Origin: Eurosta solidaginis
Taxonomy: Eukaryota; Arthropoda; Insecta; Diptera; Tephritidae
Reading direction: 5' to 3'
NCBI RefSeq assembly: GCF_040869045.1
Contig: NC_090319.1
Coordinates: forward strand, 280,585,693-280,649,692
DNA length: 64,000 nt
Every line of letters starts with the position of its first letter. Position 1 is the first letter of the stretch. The position numbers and the translations under genes were made by a program. The notes beneath the pieces are model-generated. The model made no database searches, was not told the DNA's origin, and saw only the letters and a program-made list of their open reading frames with translations. This document shows positions 24,030 through 35,985 of this stretch, piece after piece.

Positions 24030-24598
24030 ATATAATAACTTTTTTTATTTATTTTTTTTTTTTTTATTTTGCCGAGTCTTTGATGGGCAGCGGTTTGTCA
24101 AGCGTCACGATCTGAGACTGCTCAGCTACAGAAGAAATTTCATCAGCCAAGCGTAATACTTAAAGAGAACAGAAGCAAACGTATTATACATTAATTTAGA
24201 GAGGTGAGAACAATCTTTTTTATAGAAAAAAGGGAGTCCGAGCTATCAAATGTGTTTGAGTGAGAGTTATAATCTTGGCATAAACGCCGAAAACGTTCAT
24301 TTTGTTCGAAATTAGTTCTACATTGTTTCAGCAGAAGAGGTTTGAAGTGTCTCGATGTCCGAGAGGGAACGCAAAAGTTCACTTCATTCAGAAGGAATGG
24401 GCTCGAAATTGATCCATTTAAAAGTTTTGTCATAAATATTACACCAAGCATCTCCCTTCGACTAGCAAGAGTTGGAAGATTGATAAGCTTTAATCGATTA
24501 GTATAAGGTGGAAGATTAGTTAAAGAGTCCCATTGAAAATTTCTTAAGGCAAATAGTAAAAATTGTTTTTGTATTGATTCGTTACCGATAATATTATA
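24030..24598 (-). pseudogene. non-LTR retrotransposon C-terminus and poly(A)-like tail
   Basis: About 135 codons stay open on the minus strand from 24598 to a stop at 24191. They read SIQKQFLLFALRNFQWD, LINLPTLASRREMLGVIF, VNFCVPSRTSR and CRTNFEQNERFRR. This is the C-terminal region after the RT of jockey/CR1-type LINEs (VPSR...RTNY...N-type motif). A 3' untranslated stretch leads to an A-rich run on the minus strand (plus-strand T runs at about 24042-24070). It is strongly 5'-truncated but its frame is intact, so it is relatively young. Confidence 0.78.
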
Positions 24599-24619
24599 TT
24601 ATCCACATATTTTCAACGA

Positions 24620-24870
24620 CGTACCGGTTTGTTTTCATGCATGTGTATTTGAACATTCTACCATCATGCCTTGTAAAATTTGGTTTGAAGAGAAACCGGC
24701 TTCGGCGTTGTTCCATCTTTAGTGTCATTTTTCGTTCGGGAACGATGGTGAAACGTCGTAACCGGTTAGTCTACAAACCAAATTTGACAAGGGAAATCGT
24801 TTTAATATACATAAATTGCCCACCTTGTCGGAAAATCAACAAAATAAAATAAATCGGTTTGTTATGAGCG
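24620..24870. repeat. imperfect fold-back repeat
   Basis: CCTTGTAAAATTTGGTTTG (from about 24669) pairs with CAAACCAAATTTGACAAGG (ending about 24800), and the inner arms GAAACCGGCTTCGGCGTTG / CGTCGTAACCGG also pair imperfectly. A related single arm with the phrases TTGATTTTCCGACAA and CAGCGTTGTGCCATC lies at 53216-53345. Confidence 0.7.
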
Positions 24871-25279
24871 TAGTACGGACGAGTTTTCCATTGGTTATAG
24901 AGAATTTGCATCGATAAGAAACGTCACCGGTGAGCTATTGGTTTTGTCATTGATGGGTTATTGGTTTTTATGAATGATTAATCGCTTCACGAAGCATTGG
25001 AAAGACCTCGCTCGATATTCCAATCCGATAGATATTCAAATCCGTTTGAGAGAAATCAAAAGGAGACAGGAGTGGCATATGATCCATCAAGCAGGAAAGG
25101 CGTAGACAGAAGCGCGGAACTGCAAAATTTGCAATGTCAGAGTGAATACTTAACGGTCAGGATGGGCATAGTAACTAGGCATTTCCTTCCAGCGTCAAAT
25201 GCTTATTAGTAGACCGTGTCGGTAACAGCAGCTTTAGAAAGTGCGAGCTGTAGGAAAAAATCTTTAAGCAGGTTCCGTT

Positions 25280-25700
25280 TGTGTTATTGTTGTAGCGCTA
25301 AGGACACTCCCCGAAGACTTTGGGGTGTATTACCGATGTTGGTGGTCCTTTTCCGGATTCAGATCCGATACGTTCCGGTATCAAGCACCATTAAGGTACT
25401 AGCCCGACCATCTCGGGGACGATTTGGTATGACCACATGAAACCTTCTAAGCCATACCGCCCTCCCACCCCCTAGAACCATTAGGAACTTGGGATCGCCA
25501 GAGCCTTGGCTGTCAAAGGAACAGGATTCGCCACAGGTAGGTGAGGTTCATAATTGGGTTGGAGAAGCTATATATTGCGCTGGCAACCCATTGAAAGGGT
25601 GCGCTACAAACCACCTGGAATCAATTTGGTATTTTAGTCGCCTCTTATGACAGGCATACCTGCCGCGGCTATATTCTAAGCCCCCTAACCCGCTGGAATG
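25280..25700 (+). repeat. dispersed repeat, member 2 (probably non-LTR untranslated region)
   Basis: Homologue of 23290-23625 extending further, with TATATTGCGCTGGCAACCC, TTTAGTCGCCTCTTATGAC and CCCCCTAACCCGCTGG. It lies just upstream of a non-LTR C-terminal remnant on the same strand, which supports but does not prove that they belong together. Confidence 0.55.
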
Positions 25701-25739
25701 GAGAGGGTTCCGTGTTCGTGTCCTGCGCTACCGAGTCAA

Positions 25740-25975
25740 AGGCTTTGGTTTCTAGTGGCGGCAGAGTTTCCAGATCTGGAGGCAGCAATTAAGATAGGTC
25801 CTAGAAAGCTTTTCCTATTTGCCAAGAGGATGGAGTTATATTATAACATAAGTTTTGATATCTAATTTGGGTTTAATCCGTTTGCTCGTCAAACAAATTC
25901 TGTTACCACTAGGGACACATTCAGTCTATCTGAGGTTTTGTTCACCAAACAGTTCAACCTAACCTAGCTCTTGTA
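25740..25975 (+). pseudogene. non-LTR retrotransposon 3' end
   Basis: The plus strand encodes LEAAIKIGPRKLFLFAKRME followed by LYYNIS, closely matching the C-terminus encoded at 63647-63889 on the other strand (IEAAIGLSPRKLLVLAKRTE). A short 3' untranslated region follows, ending CAACCTAACCTAG, the same type of tail as at 21653. Confidence 0.75.
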
Positions 25976-26989
25976 AAAGTTAATTGACAAATCCGACTAA
26001 AGTAATAAGTTGAATGGAATTTCCGAAATTTTCTCTCATTACTTTTTACGATAAATCTTCGTACTGAATTGACTATTTCTTATTCGTCTTTGATTAATAA
26101 AATGGGCATCAAATAAATTTGTAAAGAAATAAATTGTCCTAATACCTGAAAGGGTTAGTATTTGTAGTAAAAGGGTTAATCCATTTGTTTTCGTCACTTT
26201 CATTGCGTCTTTATACAGATGACAACATAGAAATAGTATTAGCAACAACTTTCGTAATCACACTACTTTACACATATACATACTTACATGCCTAAATACA
26301 CAGATATAAAATAACCTTTCAGATATTTTCCAACTCAATAAACCCTGGCGAAACCTGAAAGATGCTAAACGTGATGGGACGACAAAATGTCTAGGGAGTA
26401 AAAGTAAGGTTTAGGTAAAACAGCATGTTTATGTATATAAACTCACACACATGTAAGTGATATTTTATTATGAAGTAACTTCAATGCATTTCTACTAAGT
26501 TTAATATTATTAGAGCCCGCAAACTTCAATTGAGTTCATTAAAGAATATTCCTGCCACAAATGCAAGTAGTTGTATAAAAACTGCGAAGTGAAAAAAACA
26601 GATAGTAATCTCACATTTCACTGTAAGCCGAGAAGTACTAAAATAATAAAAAAAAATTGATGCTAAAGATCTCTACAAAAGAAAAATGCATTCAAGGTAG
26701 TAATATCATCGTTATATTATATTTTATTATAGCATACTTTCAGGAGATTCAACACTGCGTGAGTGTGTGTGCTAGGTTTTCGGGCCTCAAGTTGACTAGC
26801 TAGTCAAAGTGGGCAGTTATGAAGCTGCCAATATGAAGCACCAAATTCGCAAATATGTTTATGTGAGTGTGTACTTATATATGTGTCCTTGTTTTAATAG
26901 AAAATTGTAACCTATCCATTTCTATACCCAGTAGTGTTATAATAGAGACTCGATGGTATTACGTTCGAGATTTAGCGGCATTGCGGAAA
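25976..26989. other. stretch without a recognisable gene
   Basis: AT-rich, with scattered short open frames and no family motif. I see nothing to call. Confidence 0.5.
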
Positions 26990-27560
26990 AGCGAGAGGGG
27001 TGATATAACTGCAACGATAATAATTTCAATTGAGCTTATGTTGTCGTGCTAACAGTGCTTCGAACAATTCAATGGGCGCGACCACTCACATGTTGTCATC
27101 AAAGTTTTCTAATGGAAGTGTAAAAAACTGGCAGTTTCAACAGGGGCGGACTGTAGGGAGATTGGTTTTAGAGGCGTAGGTTTCACATTACAATTGAAAA
27201 CATGGTTGGTGTCATATGGAGGCATATCATTTACGGGACACACATTACGTATATCGGGGTTGATTCTGGACAGGTAACAGTTAGTTTAAACCGTAATAGT
27301 GTGCAGAACGAAATTGGGCCAAGGTGACTCGTGTCTCCCTTAGTAGTGCGATTCCTTCTTCTGCAAGAGTAGGATATTGACAACAGGGTTCACTGAGCGC
27401 GTCCTGACAAAGGCGTATACTGGTTCTATGTGGACTTTGCCTAGGGCCTCAAAATGCTTGTATGGATCAAACGGCTGTGCTGGCAGGCGTCAGATCTCAT
27501 CATATGAATATGTTCCCTTAAATCTCTTGGAGCCGGGAGTAGATCAAGCAGTTGCAAGAA
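26990..27560 (-). pseudogene. non-LTR retrotransposon C-terminal fragment
   Basis: Broken minus-strand frames give EHSYDEI-type sequence, then PFDPYKHFEALGKVHIEP, then YLSRINPDIRNVCPVNDMPP with DTNHVFNCNVKPTPLKPISL and SAPVETASFL. The spacing of CP...HDTNH...C is the C-terminal zinc-knuckle region seen in jockey/LOA-type fly elements. Several stops and frameshifts; an old truncated copy. Confidence 0.7.
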
Positions 27561-27639
27561 AAAGAATCTAAACAAAAGTGAAGTAATAAAAAGAAAGAAA
27601 AGAATGGAAAGCAAAGTTATCAAAAAGTCATCTACTTGC

Positions 27640-27990
27640 TAAGTCATCTAAAGTTATCTATATTATCGAAAATTTATTTGTGATGATATTGGTATGTAAT
27701 CGAAAAATGATCGATTTAGTATCGAAAAGATATCAATAATCTTATGACACAATATTTGCATGTTACCAGAAAGATTTATTATTGAAAAACTTTAGTTTTT
27801 TTTTTTTTATCGAAGTGCTACCTATTTTTTGTCGGCATGCTATCTATTTGTTAACGGAAATTTCGATTTTTTTTTAATATCTATGTAATAGACGTTCTTT
27901 CACTTGGCGATACCAAGCGGATAGGAAACCGATAACTTTCGGATAGTAAATCGCTATCGATAAATAGCCTATAGTAAAACAATAACTTGT
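27640..27990. repeat. TTATCG-rich stretch 2
   Basis: Repeated ATTATCGAAAATTTATT, TAATCGAAAAATGATCGAT and CTATCGATAAATAG phrases without a fixed period. Same style as 23700-23935 and 34500-34760. Confidence 0.5.
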
Positions 27991-28329
27991 TGACATATGA
28001 TGTCACCGCTAAGAATTCGACGAAGCTCTTCTTTAAGAGCGCGAAATAATTGCTTCTGTTTTAGTTCCCTCTGTTTTGGCTAATTTCAAACCCTGGACGT
28101 GCTCTAGTAAACTTAAAAGCATTCGATTTATATACGTACCCTTATATGTCTATCTATCGAACTTCCCGAGTACTCGGTACTCGCGCCTTTTTTGCCTATA
28201 GGAAAATAGCGTTATTGTAAAAACACGTTGATCCTCAAGTTGAAAACAAAGCTCGACATTAGAGCAGTATTCTAGTTTTAGGCTTAAGCTCTAATGTATC
28301 TCAAGCCTAAATGTTTATTGGGATTTAGC
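27991..28329. other. stretch without a recognisable gene
   Basis: No coding or element signature seen. It separates the TTATCG-rich stretch from the leader of the RTE-type element. Confidence 0.4.
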
Positions 28330-28786
28330 AATGTCACTCATACGACCTGACAAACTACTGCCATGTAATTCCAGTCGCTTTATGAGGAGGGTGGGGCCGT
28401 GTGTAGAAGTCCACGAAAGTGGGGAAAGCTTCTGACCGCCATTCACCTGGGAATGGCCAGAGCGATTCTTTTGCATGCGGTTCAAGCAGCTCACTACTGC
28501 CGGTCGCTTGCGGCCAAGTATCCTCTGGGTAGCCGCTAAACACCCGGTTAGCGGTGAGCTAATGTGAGAAGGCGACAACCTGGCTAGGCCACTCTGACAT
28601 AATCGGTTTAAGGGCTAGCCGGGGGAGATTTCATCGGCAGCGTCTGTACACCTCTAGGTGCGGCTGCAAGCGGGCGCCTGTCTTGGAGCAAGCGGCTCGC
28701 TATATAAACGTGCCAAGTAATATTTTCACCCCCGCTGAGCGGGTTGTGCGCTGGGCTTGGGACCCGCCACGTAAAACCATACTCCA
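28330..28786 (+). mobile_element. 5' untranslated leader of the RTE-type element
   Basis: This stretch is clearly richer in G+C than its surroundings and leads directly into the large ORF. The left limit is estimated from the base-composition change; no target duplication was found. An in-frame TAA five codons before ATG 28787 shows that the ORF starts there. Confidence 0.55.
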
Positions 28787-31700
28787 ATGAAATATAACAA
28801 CAAGCCTCGGATAAATACACTCTCCATTGATGACGACCATGGCAAACGTTTGAAGGACAATGAATTGAGGGCATGCACCTGGAACGTCCGCTCCCTGAAT
28901 GGGATTGGTGCAGATGCCCGGCGGGTTGATGTCCTCGTCAAAGCAAAATCTGACATCACCGCCATCCAAGAAATGCGTTGGACGAAGCAAGGAAGAAAGA
29001 AGATCAAAAATTGTGACATATATTGGAGTGGCCATGCGAATAAGCGCAGTTTCGGCGTCGGATTCGTGGTGGGAGAGAGACTTTGTCGCCAAGTGCTGGC
29101 GTTCACGCCTGTGGACGAGCGTCTCGCCGCTATTCGAATAAAAGCAAAATTTTTTAATATATCATTCATCTGCGCCCATGCGCCGGCAGAGGAGAAAGAC
29201 GATGAGGTGAAAGACACTTTTTATGAACAATTAGAACGCACATACGAGCGCTGCCCCCGTCATGATATACAAGTCGTGCTTGGCGACTTTAACTCCAGGG
29301 TGGGCAAAGAAGGTGTTTTTGGCCCTACAGTCGGAAAGTTCAGCCTACACAATGAAACTTCTCCTAACGGACTGAGGCTGATTGACTTTGCCGGTGCTCG
29401 AAACATGGTCATATCAAGCACGTGGTTCATGCATAAAAAGATACATCAAGCTACATGGCTGTCTCCTGATCGAAATACTCGCAATCAGATCGATCACATT
29501 GTGATAGACGGACGGCATGCCTCCAGTGTTTTAGATGTGCGAACGATCCGAGGACCTAACATCGATTCGGACCATTATCTCGTTGCAGCCAAAATACGCA
29601 CCCGCCTCAACGCGGCTAAAAACAAGGAACAAAAAACACAAGGAAAGCTAGACGTCGAAAAGCTTCAATCACAACAGACTGCCAATGATTTCGCAACTCG
29701 ACTCTCACACCTGCTCTCTGAGGGCACAATTCATCCTGAAGGAATACAGGAGCAGTTGGAGCATATCTCCAAAGCACTTCATACTGCCGCCGAGGAAAAA
29801 ATTGGTTACCGGCGGCCACGAAAAAACAACTGGTATGATGAAGAATGCCGCGTTGCAACCGAAAGAAAAGACGCTGCCTACAGGGCTACGTTAAAAGCGA
29901 GCGCGACAAGAGGAGTGTGTGAACGCTATCGTGAGTTGAAAAGGGAAGCGAGACGCCTTTTCAGGAAGAAAAAAGCAGAAGCAGAAAGGCGTGAGTGCGA
30001 GGAGCTTGAGCTGCTAGCCACCAGGAATAACGCCCGAAAATTCTACCAAAAAATACGGCGACAGACGGAAGGTTTTAAGACCGGGGCAAACTCCTGTAGG
30101 AATGAAAACGGCGACCTTGTAACTGATGTCCAGAGAGTGCTTAGATTATGGAGGGAACACTTCTCTGCTCTTCTAAATGGAGGCAGCAGTTCACCGCGCA
30201 GAGATGAAGAACCCGATCCCGCAATCGATGATGATGGAATATATGTCCCCCCGCCCGATTATGACGAAGTTAGAATAGCAATAACCAGATTGAAAAACAA
30301 CAAGGCCGTGGGCGCTGATGGATTGCCTGCGGAGCTATTCAAGTTCGGCGGCGAGGAGTTGGTAAGGCGCATGCAGCAGCTTCTTAGCAAAATATGGGCG
30401 GACGAAAGCATGCCCGACGGTTGGAATCTAAGTGTTCTTTGCCCAGTCCACAAGAAGGGGGATACTGCAAAATGCACCAACTATCGTGGAATCAGCCTTC
30501 TTAATATCGCATATAAGGTCCTTTCAAGTGTATTGTGCGAAAGATTGAAGCCCACCGTGAACCGGCTGATTGGACCTTATCAGTGCGGCTTCAGACCTGG
30601 TAAATCTACCATTGACCAGATTTTCACAATGCGCCAAATCTTGGAAAAAACCCGTGAAAAGAGAATCGACACACATCACCTCTTCGTCGACTTTAAAGCC
30701 GCCTTCGACAGCACGAAAATGAGCTGCCTATATGCCGCTATGTCTGAATTTGGTTTCCCCGCAAAACTTATACGGCTGTGCAAAATGACGTTGGGCAACA
30801 CCATCAGCTCAGTCAGAATTGGGAAGGACCTCTCCGAGCCGTTCGAAACTAAACGAGGTTTCAGACAGGGTGACCCCCTATCGTGCGATTCCTTTAATTT
30901 GATGGTGGAGAAAATTATACTAGCTGCAGAACTTAACCGCACTGGAACAATATACTATAAAAGCGTGCAATTACTGGCATATGCTGATGACATTGATATC
31001 ATCGGCCTAAACACCCGCGCTGTTAGTTCTGCTTACTCCAAGCTGGAAAAAGAAGCGGTAAAGATGGGTTTGATGGTGAATGAGGACAAAACGAAGTACC
31101 TGTTGTCATCGAGCAAAGAGTCAGCGCATATGCGCCTTGGCAACCACGCTACTGTTGGCAGCCATAATTTCGAAATAGTAAAAGACTTCGTTTATTTGGG
31201 AACCAGCATCAACATTAGCAACAACATCAGCACTGAAATCCAGCGAAGAATCAATCTTGCCAATAAATGCTACTTTGGACTATGTAGGCAATTGAAAAGT
31301 AAAGTCCTCTCTCGGCGAACGAAAATCATACTCTACAAGTCACTTATCGTACCCGTCCTGCTATATGGGGCAGAAGCATGGACCATGACAACAGCAGATG
31401 AAGCGGCTTTGGGAGTTTTCGAGAGAAAAGTTCTTCGAAAGATTTATGGACCTCTACGCGTTGGCGATGGCGAGTACCGAAGAAGATTTAATGATGAGCT
31501 GTACGAGCTATACGCAGACATCAACATAGTCCAGCGAATTAAAACGCAGCGGCTGCGCTGGCTAGGCCATGTTATGTGAATGAAAGATGATGCTCCGGCC
31601 AAGAAAGTGTTTCTATCGGAACCCGCCTATGGAAGCAGAGGTAGAGGGCGGCCCCCACTCCGTTGGAAGGACCAGGTGGAAAACGATTTAAACTCCCTTG

Positions 31701-31807
31701 GTGTGACCAATTGGCGCCGGTTGGCGGAGCGAAGGAGCGACTGGCGCGCCTTGTTGGACGGCCATGGAGAAATATTTCTCCGCCAACCCCGAGCAGTTAT
31801 GGTATGA
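28787..31807 (+). pseudogene. RTE-type non-LTR retrotransposon polyprotein (endonuclease and RT), one internal stop
   Basis: A single ORF of about 1,006 codons is interrupted only by TGA at 31577-31579. The apurinic-type endonuclease occupies about residues 28-270, with RACTWNVRSLN, catalytic QEMRW (61-65), LGDFN (165-169) and SDHYLV (261-266). The reverse transcriptase spans about 505-760: KAVGADGLPAELFK, FVDFKAAFD (633-641), GFRQGDPLS (691-699) and YADD (732-735). The C-terminal part has LLYGAEAWT and RLRWLGHVM. After the stop the frame continues MKDDAPAKKVF and ends PRAVMV. The stop follows HVM, where CGA would be a one-base change. This length and domain order fit the RTE clade; database annotations of such proteins often read craniofacial development protein 2-like. 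The best-preserved element in the window. Confidence 0.9.
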
Positions 31808-31920
31808 AAATCAATAGCCTTACTGAATATTTTCATTCTGCAGCGATAGAGTTTGTTGTAAGTTTTTTTATCATTATAATAAAATTTCAAGAACAGGCAA
31901 GATCAAAGTACTATTTAAGG
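31808..31920 (+). mobile_element. 3' untranslated end of the RTE-type element (approximate)
   Basis: A short AT-rich tail follows the ORF stop at 31805-31807. No poly(A) or clear target duplication marks the end, so the right limit is a guess. Confidence 0.35.
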
Positions 31921-33989
31921 TAAGTACTTTTTTTAAAAGATTATAATGTCTTTTAATGCCTACGAGTGGGTATATAATACTTGGTTACATTCAAACTTCG
32001 ACTGTCTATGAATATCATATTTGTGTACATATGAATACATGTCTATATGTATGCAGGTCGTACAACGTTACATAGATAACACGACAGGAGCAACAGTCTA
32101 ACCAGCAACAGCAACAACAACAACAGCAGCAGCGGTGCCCTAAACTTTAGCGACAATGTCGGCATTTCATATGACAACAACAGCAAAAAAAGTTGACAAG
32201 GCAGTCAAGTAGCAGTAGCAGGTGTGCTTTACATATATCTGAGAAGAGCGTGACTGTATACATATGTATATATGTATATATGTTTGAATGTAGTCTCAAC
32301 CACTTCTGTCTGACTAAAAAGTTTGACTAGCATAAGCAGATCTTTACATGTGCGCGTGTATGTGTGTGTGCGTAGAAGTTTGTTTGTAGTTTGAGTTCGC
32401 AATTGCTCGTGCATAACAAAATAGTGAATGGTGAAATGGTGAAAATTTGAATTAAAATATTTAATTTCGTTTGCGCTTTTGGTTAACTTTTCGTGATTTT
32501 TTTGTATGTTGCCAGTTTCTTGCATTTCTTTGCATCTGGACATAACTATATTTTTTATATATTTCAGCACAAATATTTACTTACCTTTTTGGTAGAGTAA
32601 GCGCCAATTGGCTAATTTGTTGTTGTTGACACTTGGGTCTAATCAAATAACAAGTACGTTTTTTTGTTATATAGCCTACGTTTAGGCGGATTTACATGAT
32701 CATAGCATTTTATTTGTTTAGTATATTTTTCTTGATCGAGCATAATTTCTTCATTATTTTTTTGTATTACTATTCAACTCACTAAATTTCACTAAATTAT
32801 GCACAAGAAAAAGAACTTTAATTTATATTTCCACTCTAGCAAAAACACGTTTTATTCACAAAAACTCACACAATACATGTATATATGTTTATGTAAATGT
32901 ATAAAATTTGCTAACTTACACAGCGCTATATTGCTATATACATATTTAGACATGCATATGTATGTAAATATTACGCACGCATATACACAATTTTAACACA
33001 TTCCGCAAACCTGCTCACACAACAACGACACGTTCCTTACTAAATAACAAACAATCCAGGCACTGCGCAATCTATTCACATCAAATACAATACCACTTTG
33101 GGTGCCGAGTGTCCTACTAAAAAGTCCTCGGTTGCAGTCGCCTGGATGAATTGTGTTACAAGCACTCAGATACACATATATATATGTATATATATCCATA
33201 GAATGATGTACTCACCTATCCTTTGACATACGGCTTATATACATAAGTACATACGTACATATAATACAACTGTTGCTCTCGTTTACGCTGATATGCTCTT
33301 ACGCTCTGTTTTGCATCTAGATATGTACCTCTGTACACACATACATATCCATATAAACATTTGCCTCAAAACATATTCACAGGAAACTAATACTGCTACT
33401 TTCGTCCCTCTCAAAAAAGGTGAGCAGTGTACTCGTCTGGAATGGAATTTAGGAGCACAAAATTATGTTTTTCTGTGAAAATATCTTTGCAAACGGTATG
33501 GGGGAATCCTGAATGTAAGCGGAAAATGTAAGTGTAAACGTAAGCATAAGTGTAAGTGTTATGTTATATGGGAGAATTTAGGATGTAAATGCAAGCGTAT
33601 TTTTTGGTGAATTTACGGTATGGAGTACAGAGAATGTACGAGTAATGGTTACTACACTATAGCGTAATGAGGGAACAATTTAAGTGGAAAATTGATATGA
33701 GCGAAATCACACAGCACCTCACCTACTTAGGTATAAACAAAAGTGGCTGAGCATATACACAAGTTGTATGCATGCATGTGCACAAGAGATATATACACTG
33801 CTTTTTTGTTGGACATAAAGAGTCAGAGAGTGTTTACAAAAAAAAAAATACAAGTGGTTGAGTATTCAGGTTTAAGTTGAAGATAAGGATAATTATCGAA
33901 ACGTTGGGCTAAATGGTGGAATAAATCGTATTTTTTTGCACTTGACCTTAATAGATCAATAAAGCTGAAACACTACATATATATAATAA
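31921..33989. other. non-coding stretch with microsatellites
   Basis: It contains CAA/CAG trinucleotide runs (about 32100-32140), TATATG-type runs (about 32255-32285, 33175-33195) and GTAAGTGTAAG-like runs (about 33515-33560). No gene seen. Confidence 0.55.
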
Positions 33990-34290
33990 ATGAATATCGC
34001 GAGTTAATATCGAGCTCAAGGCCTAACAATAATTATTTTATCATTATTATTGTTATAATATATTTTTTCTTAATTGAAAAAATTTTAAATTAGAATAGAA
34101 GAAAGAAAAAATTTAGACAACTGCCAAAGCTCGTTGTATAGATCCATTTCGGGAACTGTTAAATTCCTTCATCGGCAACGTTTAGGCGCCGCTGCATACC
34201 ATATAACTATAAAATATATTATAACAATAATAATTATAAAATAATTATTATTAGGCCTTGAGCTCGATATTAACTCTCGATATTACAAAT
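33990..34290. mobile_element. fold-back element with about 75-bp inverted arms
   Basis: The left arm (about 33993-34068, with GTTAATATCGAGCTCAAGGC) is nearly the exact reverse complement of the right arm (about 34212-34290, ending GAGCTCGATATTAACTCTCG). The about 140-base centre includes GGCGCCGCTGCATACC. No coding capacity. Flanking target duplications are not obvious. Confidence 0.85.
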
Positions 34291-34339
34291 CAGTAGGCCG
34301 ATATAACAAAAAACTTATAATAAATGAAGTTACGCAAAA

Positions 34340-34465
34340 AAATAATGTTTATTAGATAAAATAAAATTTAATTAAATAAAATTAAATTATTTTAATTAAT
34401 TTAAATATTTTTATTAAATTTAATTAAATTAAATTAAATTGAGTTAAATTAAATTAAATTAAACC
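34340..34465. repeat. AATTA/TTAAA simple repeat
   Basis: A run built of AAATT and TTAAATT pieces, about 125 bases, with almost no C. Confidence 0.85.
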
Positions 34466-34499
34466 GTTTGTAATCGATGAGTTAACTGCTTGGTATAGA

Positions 34500-34760
34500 A
34501 GTTTTTTATTTATCGAAATATTATATGTATTGTATAAATATGTTATCGATATTCTAACGTTTTTTACCAATTTCTTATCGAAATATTATCGAAAAGTTAT
34601 CGATTTTTTATCAACAATTTATTTTCGGTAACTTATAAATTTATTATCGGATGTTACCAAGTCGTTATCAGCATGTTAAAGAAAAGTTATCGACTTCGTT
34701 ATCAAAAAAATTTAAATATTTGCAACCAATTTGTTATCGGCATTTTATCGATGGACTTCA
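34500..34760. repeat. TTATCG-rich stretch 3
   Basis: TTATCGAAATATTA, AAAAGTTATCGATTTTT, GTTATCGACTTCG and TTATCGGCATTTTATCGATG follow each other at irregular 15-40 base spacing. The densest of the three clusters. Confidence 0.55.
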
Positions 34761-35099
34761 TTGTTCTTGATGTGTAAATATCTTATAACTGGAAGATGAA
34801 TGTATAAACAATGATCGAGTTCATATGAACGCAATCAGGCGCCAAGTCAATTTATGAAAAGAACAAGATCAGAAAATCAAGAGGTTAATAAAGCATAAAG
34901 GAAAAGGATAACGAAGAGAAAAATTAAATGTACAGACGTCTAAAGATATTATCATCAACATTAGGCTTAAAAGCATAACCAATTTTGGTTGTAAGACCTG
35001 CACATGATTTTCGACACTTCACAACCCCACGCTTAGGTCCACGCCTTTCCTGCTTGGTCGATCATATGCTAATCTCGCCTTCTCTAAGTCTCCTCCTAT
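34761..35099. other. stretch without a recognisable gene
   Basis: No coding, repeat or terminal structure that I can identify. Confidence 0.45.
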
Positions 35100-35985
35100 A
35101 ATATTGAGATGTTTCCGATACAAGCTTCGAGGGTTGCGTTCTTTTCAGATAGCTCATCTGGGACCCAATACAGATATATGCCCTATCCTGATTATTTTCA
35201 CAGAATGCTTGCACTCTAACACACTTTTAAATGTTGTGCTATGCGATATTATTACCTTAATAAAAGATGAAGCGGCTACGGTTTAAGCTACTTTCTTCCA
35301 GTGTTTCTACTATTTTGTTTACGGCTACTACTTCTACCTGAAAAGCACTACAGTGATCCGGCAGCCTATAGGATTTATTATTTTTATATCAGCGTTTACT
35401 CTACGCAGACCCAACTCTTTCCTATAATTTGGAACTATCGGTGTACACCTGTAGCGCCTCATCTACCATTTGGGCACCTTTGGTCCAACCATCTATTGTA
35501 GCTCTAGAAGCCTCTTCGGTGCGCACAAGCAGAATTATTAGAATATTTGTCAAATATTTGATGACGCTATAATACAATGGTCGTATTTTTTACTGAGCCG
35601 TTGAGGTTATTTTCAGTGCTCCCGTAATGCTAATCTTTGATAGCCTGCATACCCCTAATAATTTTTTTGAAGTAGGATATTTTTTTGTGTGTCTGTCCAC
35701 CAAACAAGAACTCCATAGTATAAGATAGGCTTAGCAAACACAGTAAATTCCCAATCAGTGAGAGAGGGCGAAGGACCCCATGCGCTGCCCAGCAATCTTT
35801 TACATTCGTACCGTGCCTTCAAGGCTTTCATCACGCCGAGTTGAGCTTCCATGGCAATTTATTGTCTAGAATGATTGATCGATATTTTTTACAGCGTTCT
35901 CCTGCAGGGCTAATCCTCCAAGCTTAGGCCTAGTCCCATTTGGGAGCTTATACCTCTTAGTGAAAAAAACCATATCTCTTTTTAT
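35100..35985 (-). pseudogene. non-LTR fragment: RT thumb region and RNase H (degraded)
   Basis: From 35985 leftwards the minus strand reads FFTKRYKLPNGTRPKLGGLA, then WGPSPSLTDWEFTVFAKPIL with YYGVLVWW (RT thumb). In other frames it gives DEALQVYTDSSKL (RNase H start), YRLPDHCSAFQVEVVAV and IYLYWVPDELSEKNATLEAC (RNase H end). Same type as the fragments at 16475 and 21650. Multiple stops and frameshifts. Confidence 0.75.

Noticed and set aside
24637..24852. 71-codon ORF (MHVYLNILPSCLVKFG...)
   Set aside because: It covers the fold-back repeat; the sequence is explained by the inverted arms.
28315..29217. Several overlapping minus-strand open frames opposite the RTE leader and endonuclease
   Set aside because: They are shadows of the GC-richer coding strand, with no recognisable domains.
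29616..29858. Cys-rich minus-strand ORF inside the RTE element
   Set aside because: It lies fully within the RTE coding region on the opposite strand; no support as a gene.
32229..33478. Short ORFs rich in Tyr, Ile and His in the 32-33.5 kb stretch
   Set aside because: They come from TA-rich microsatellite sequence; low complexity and no homology that I recognise.
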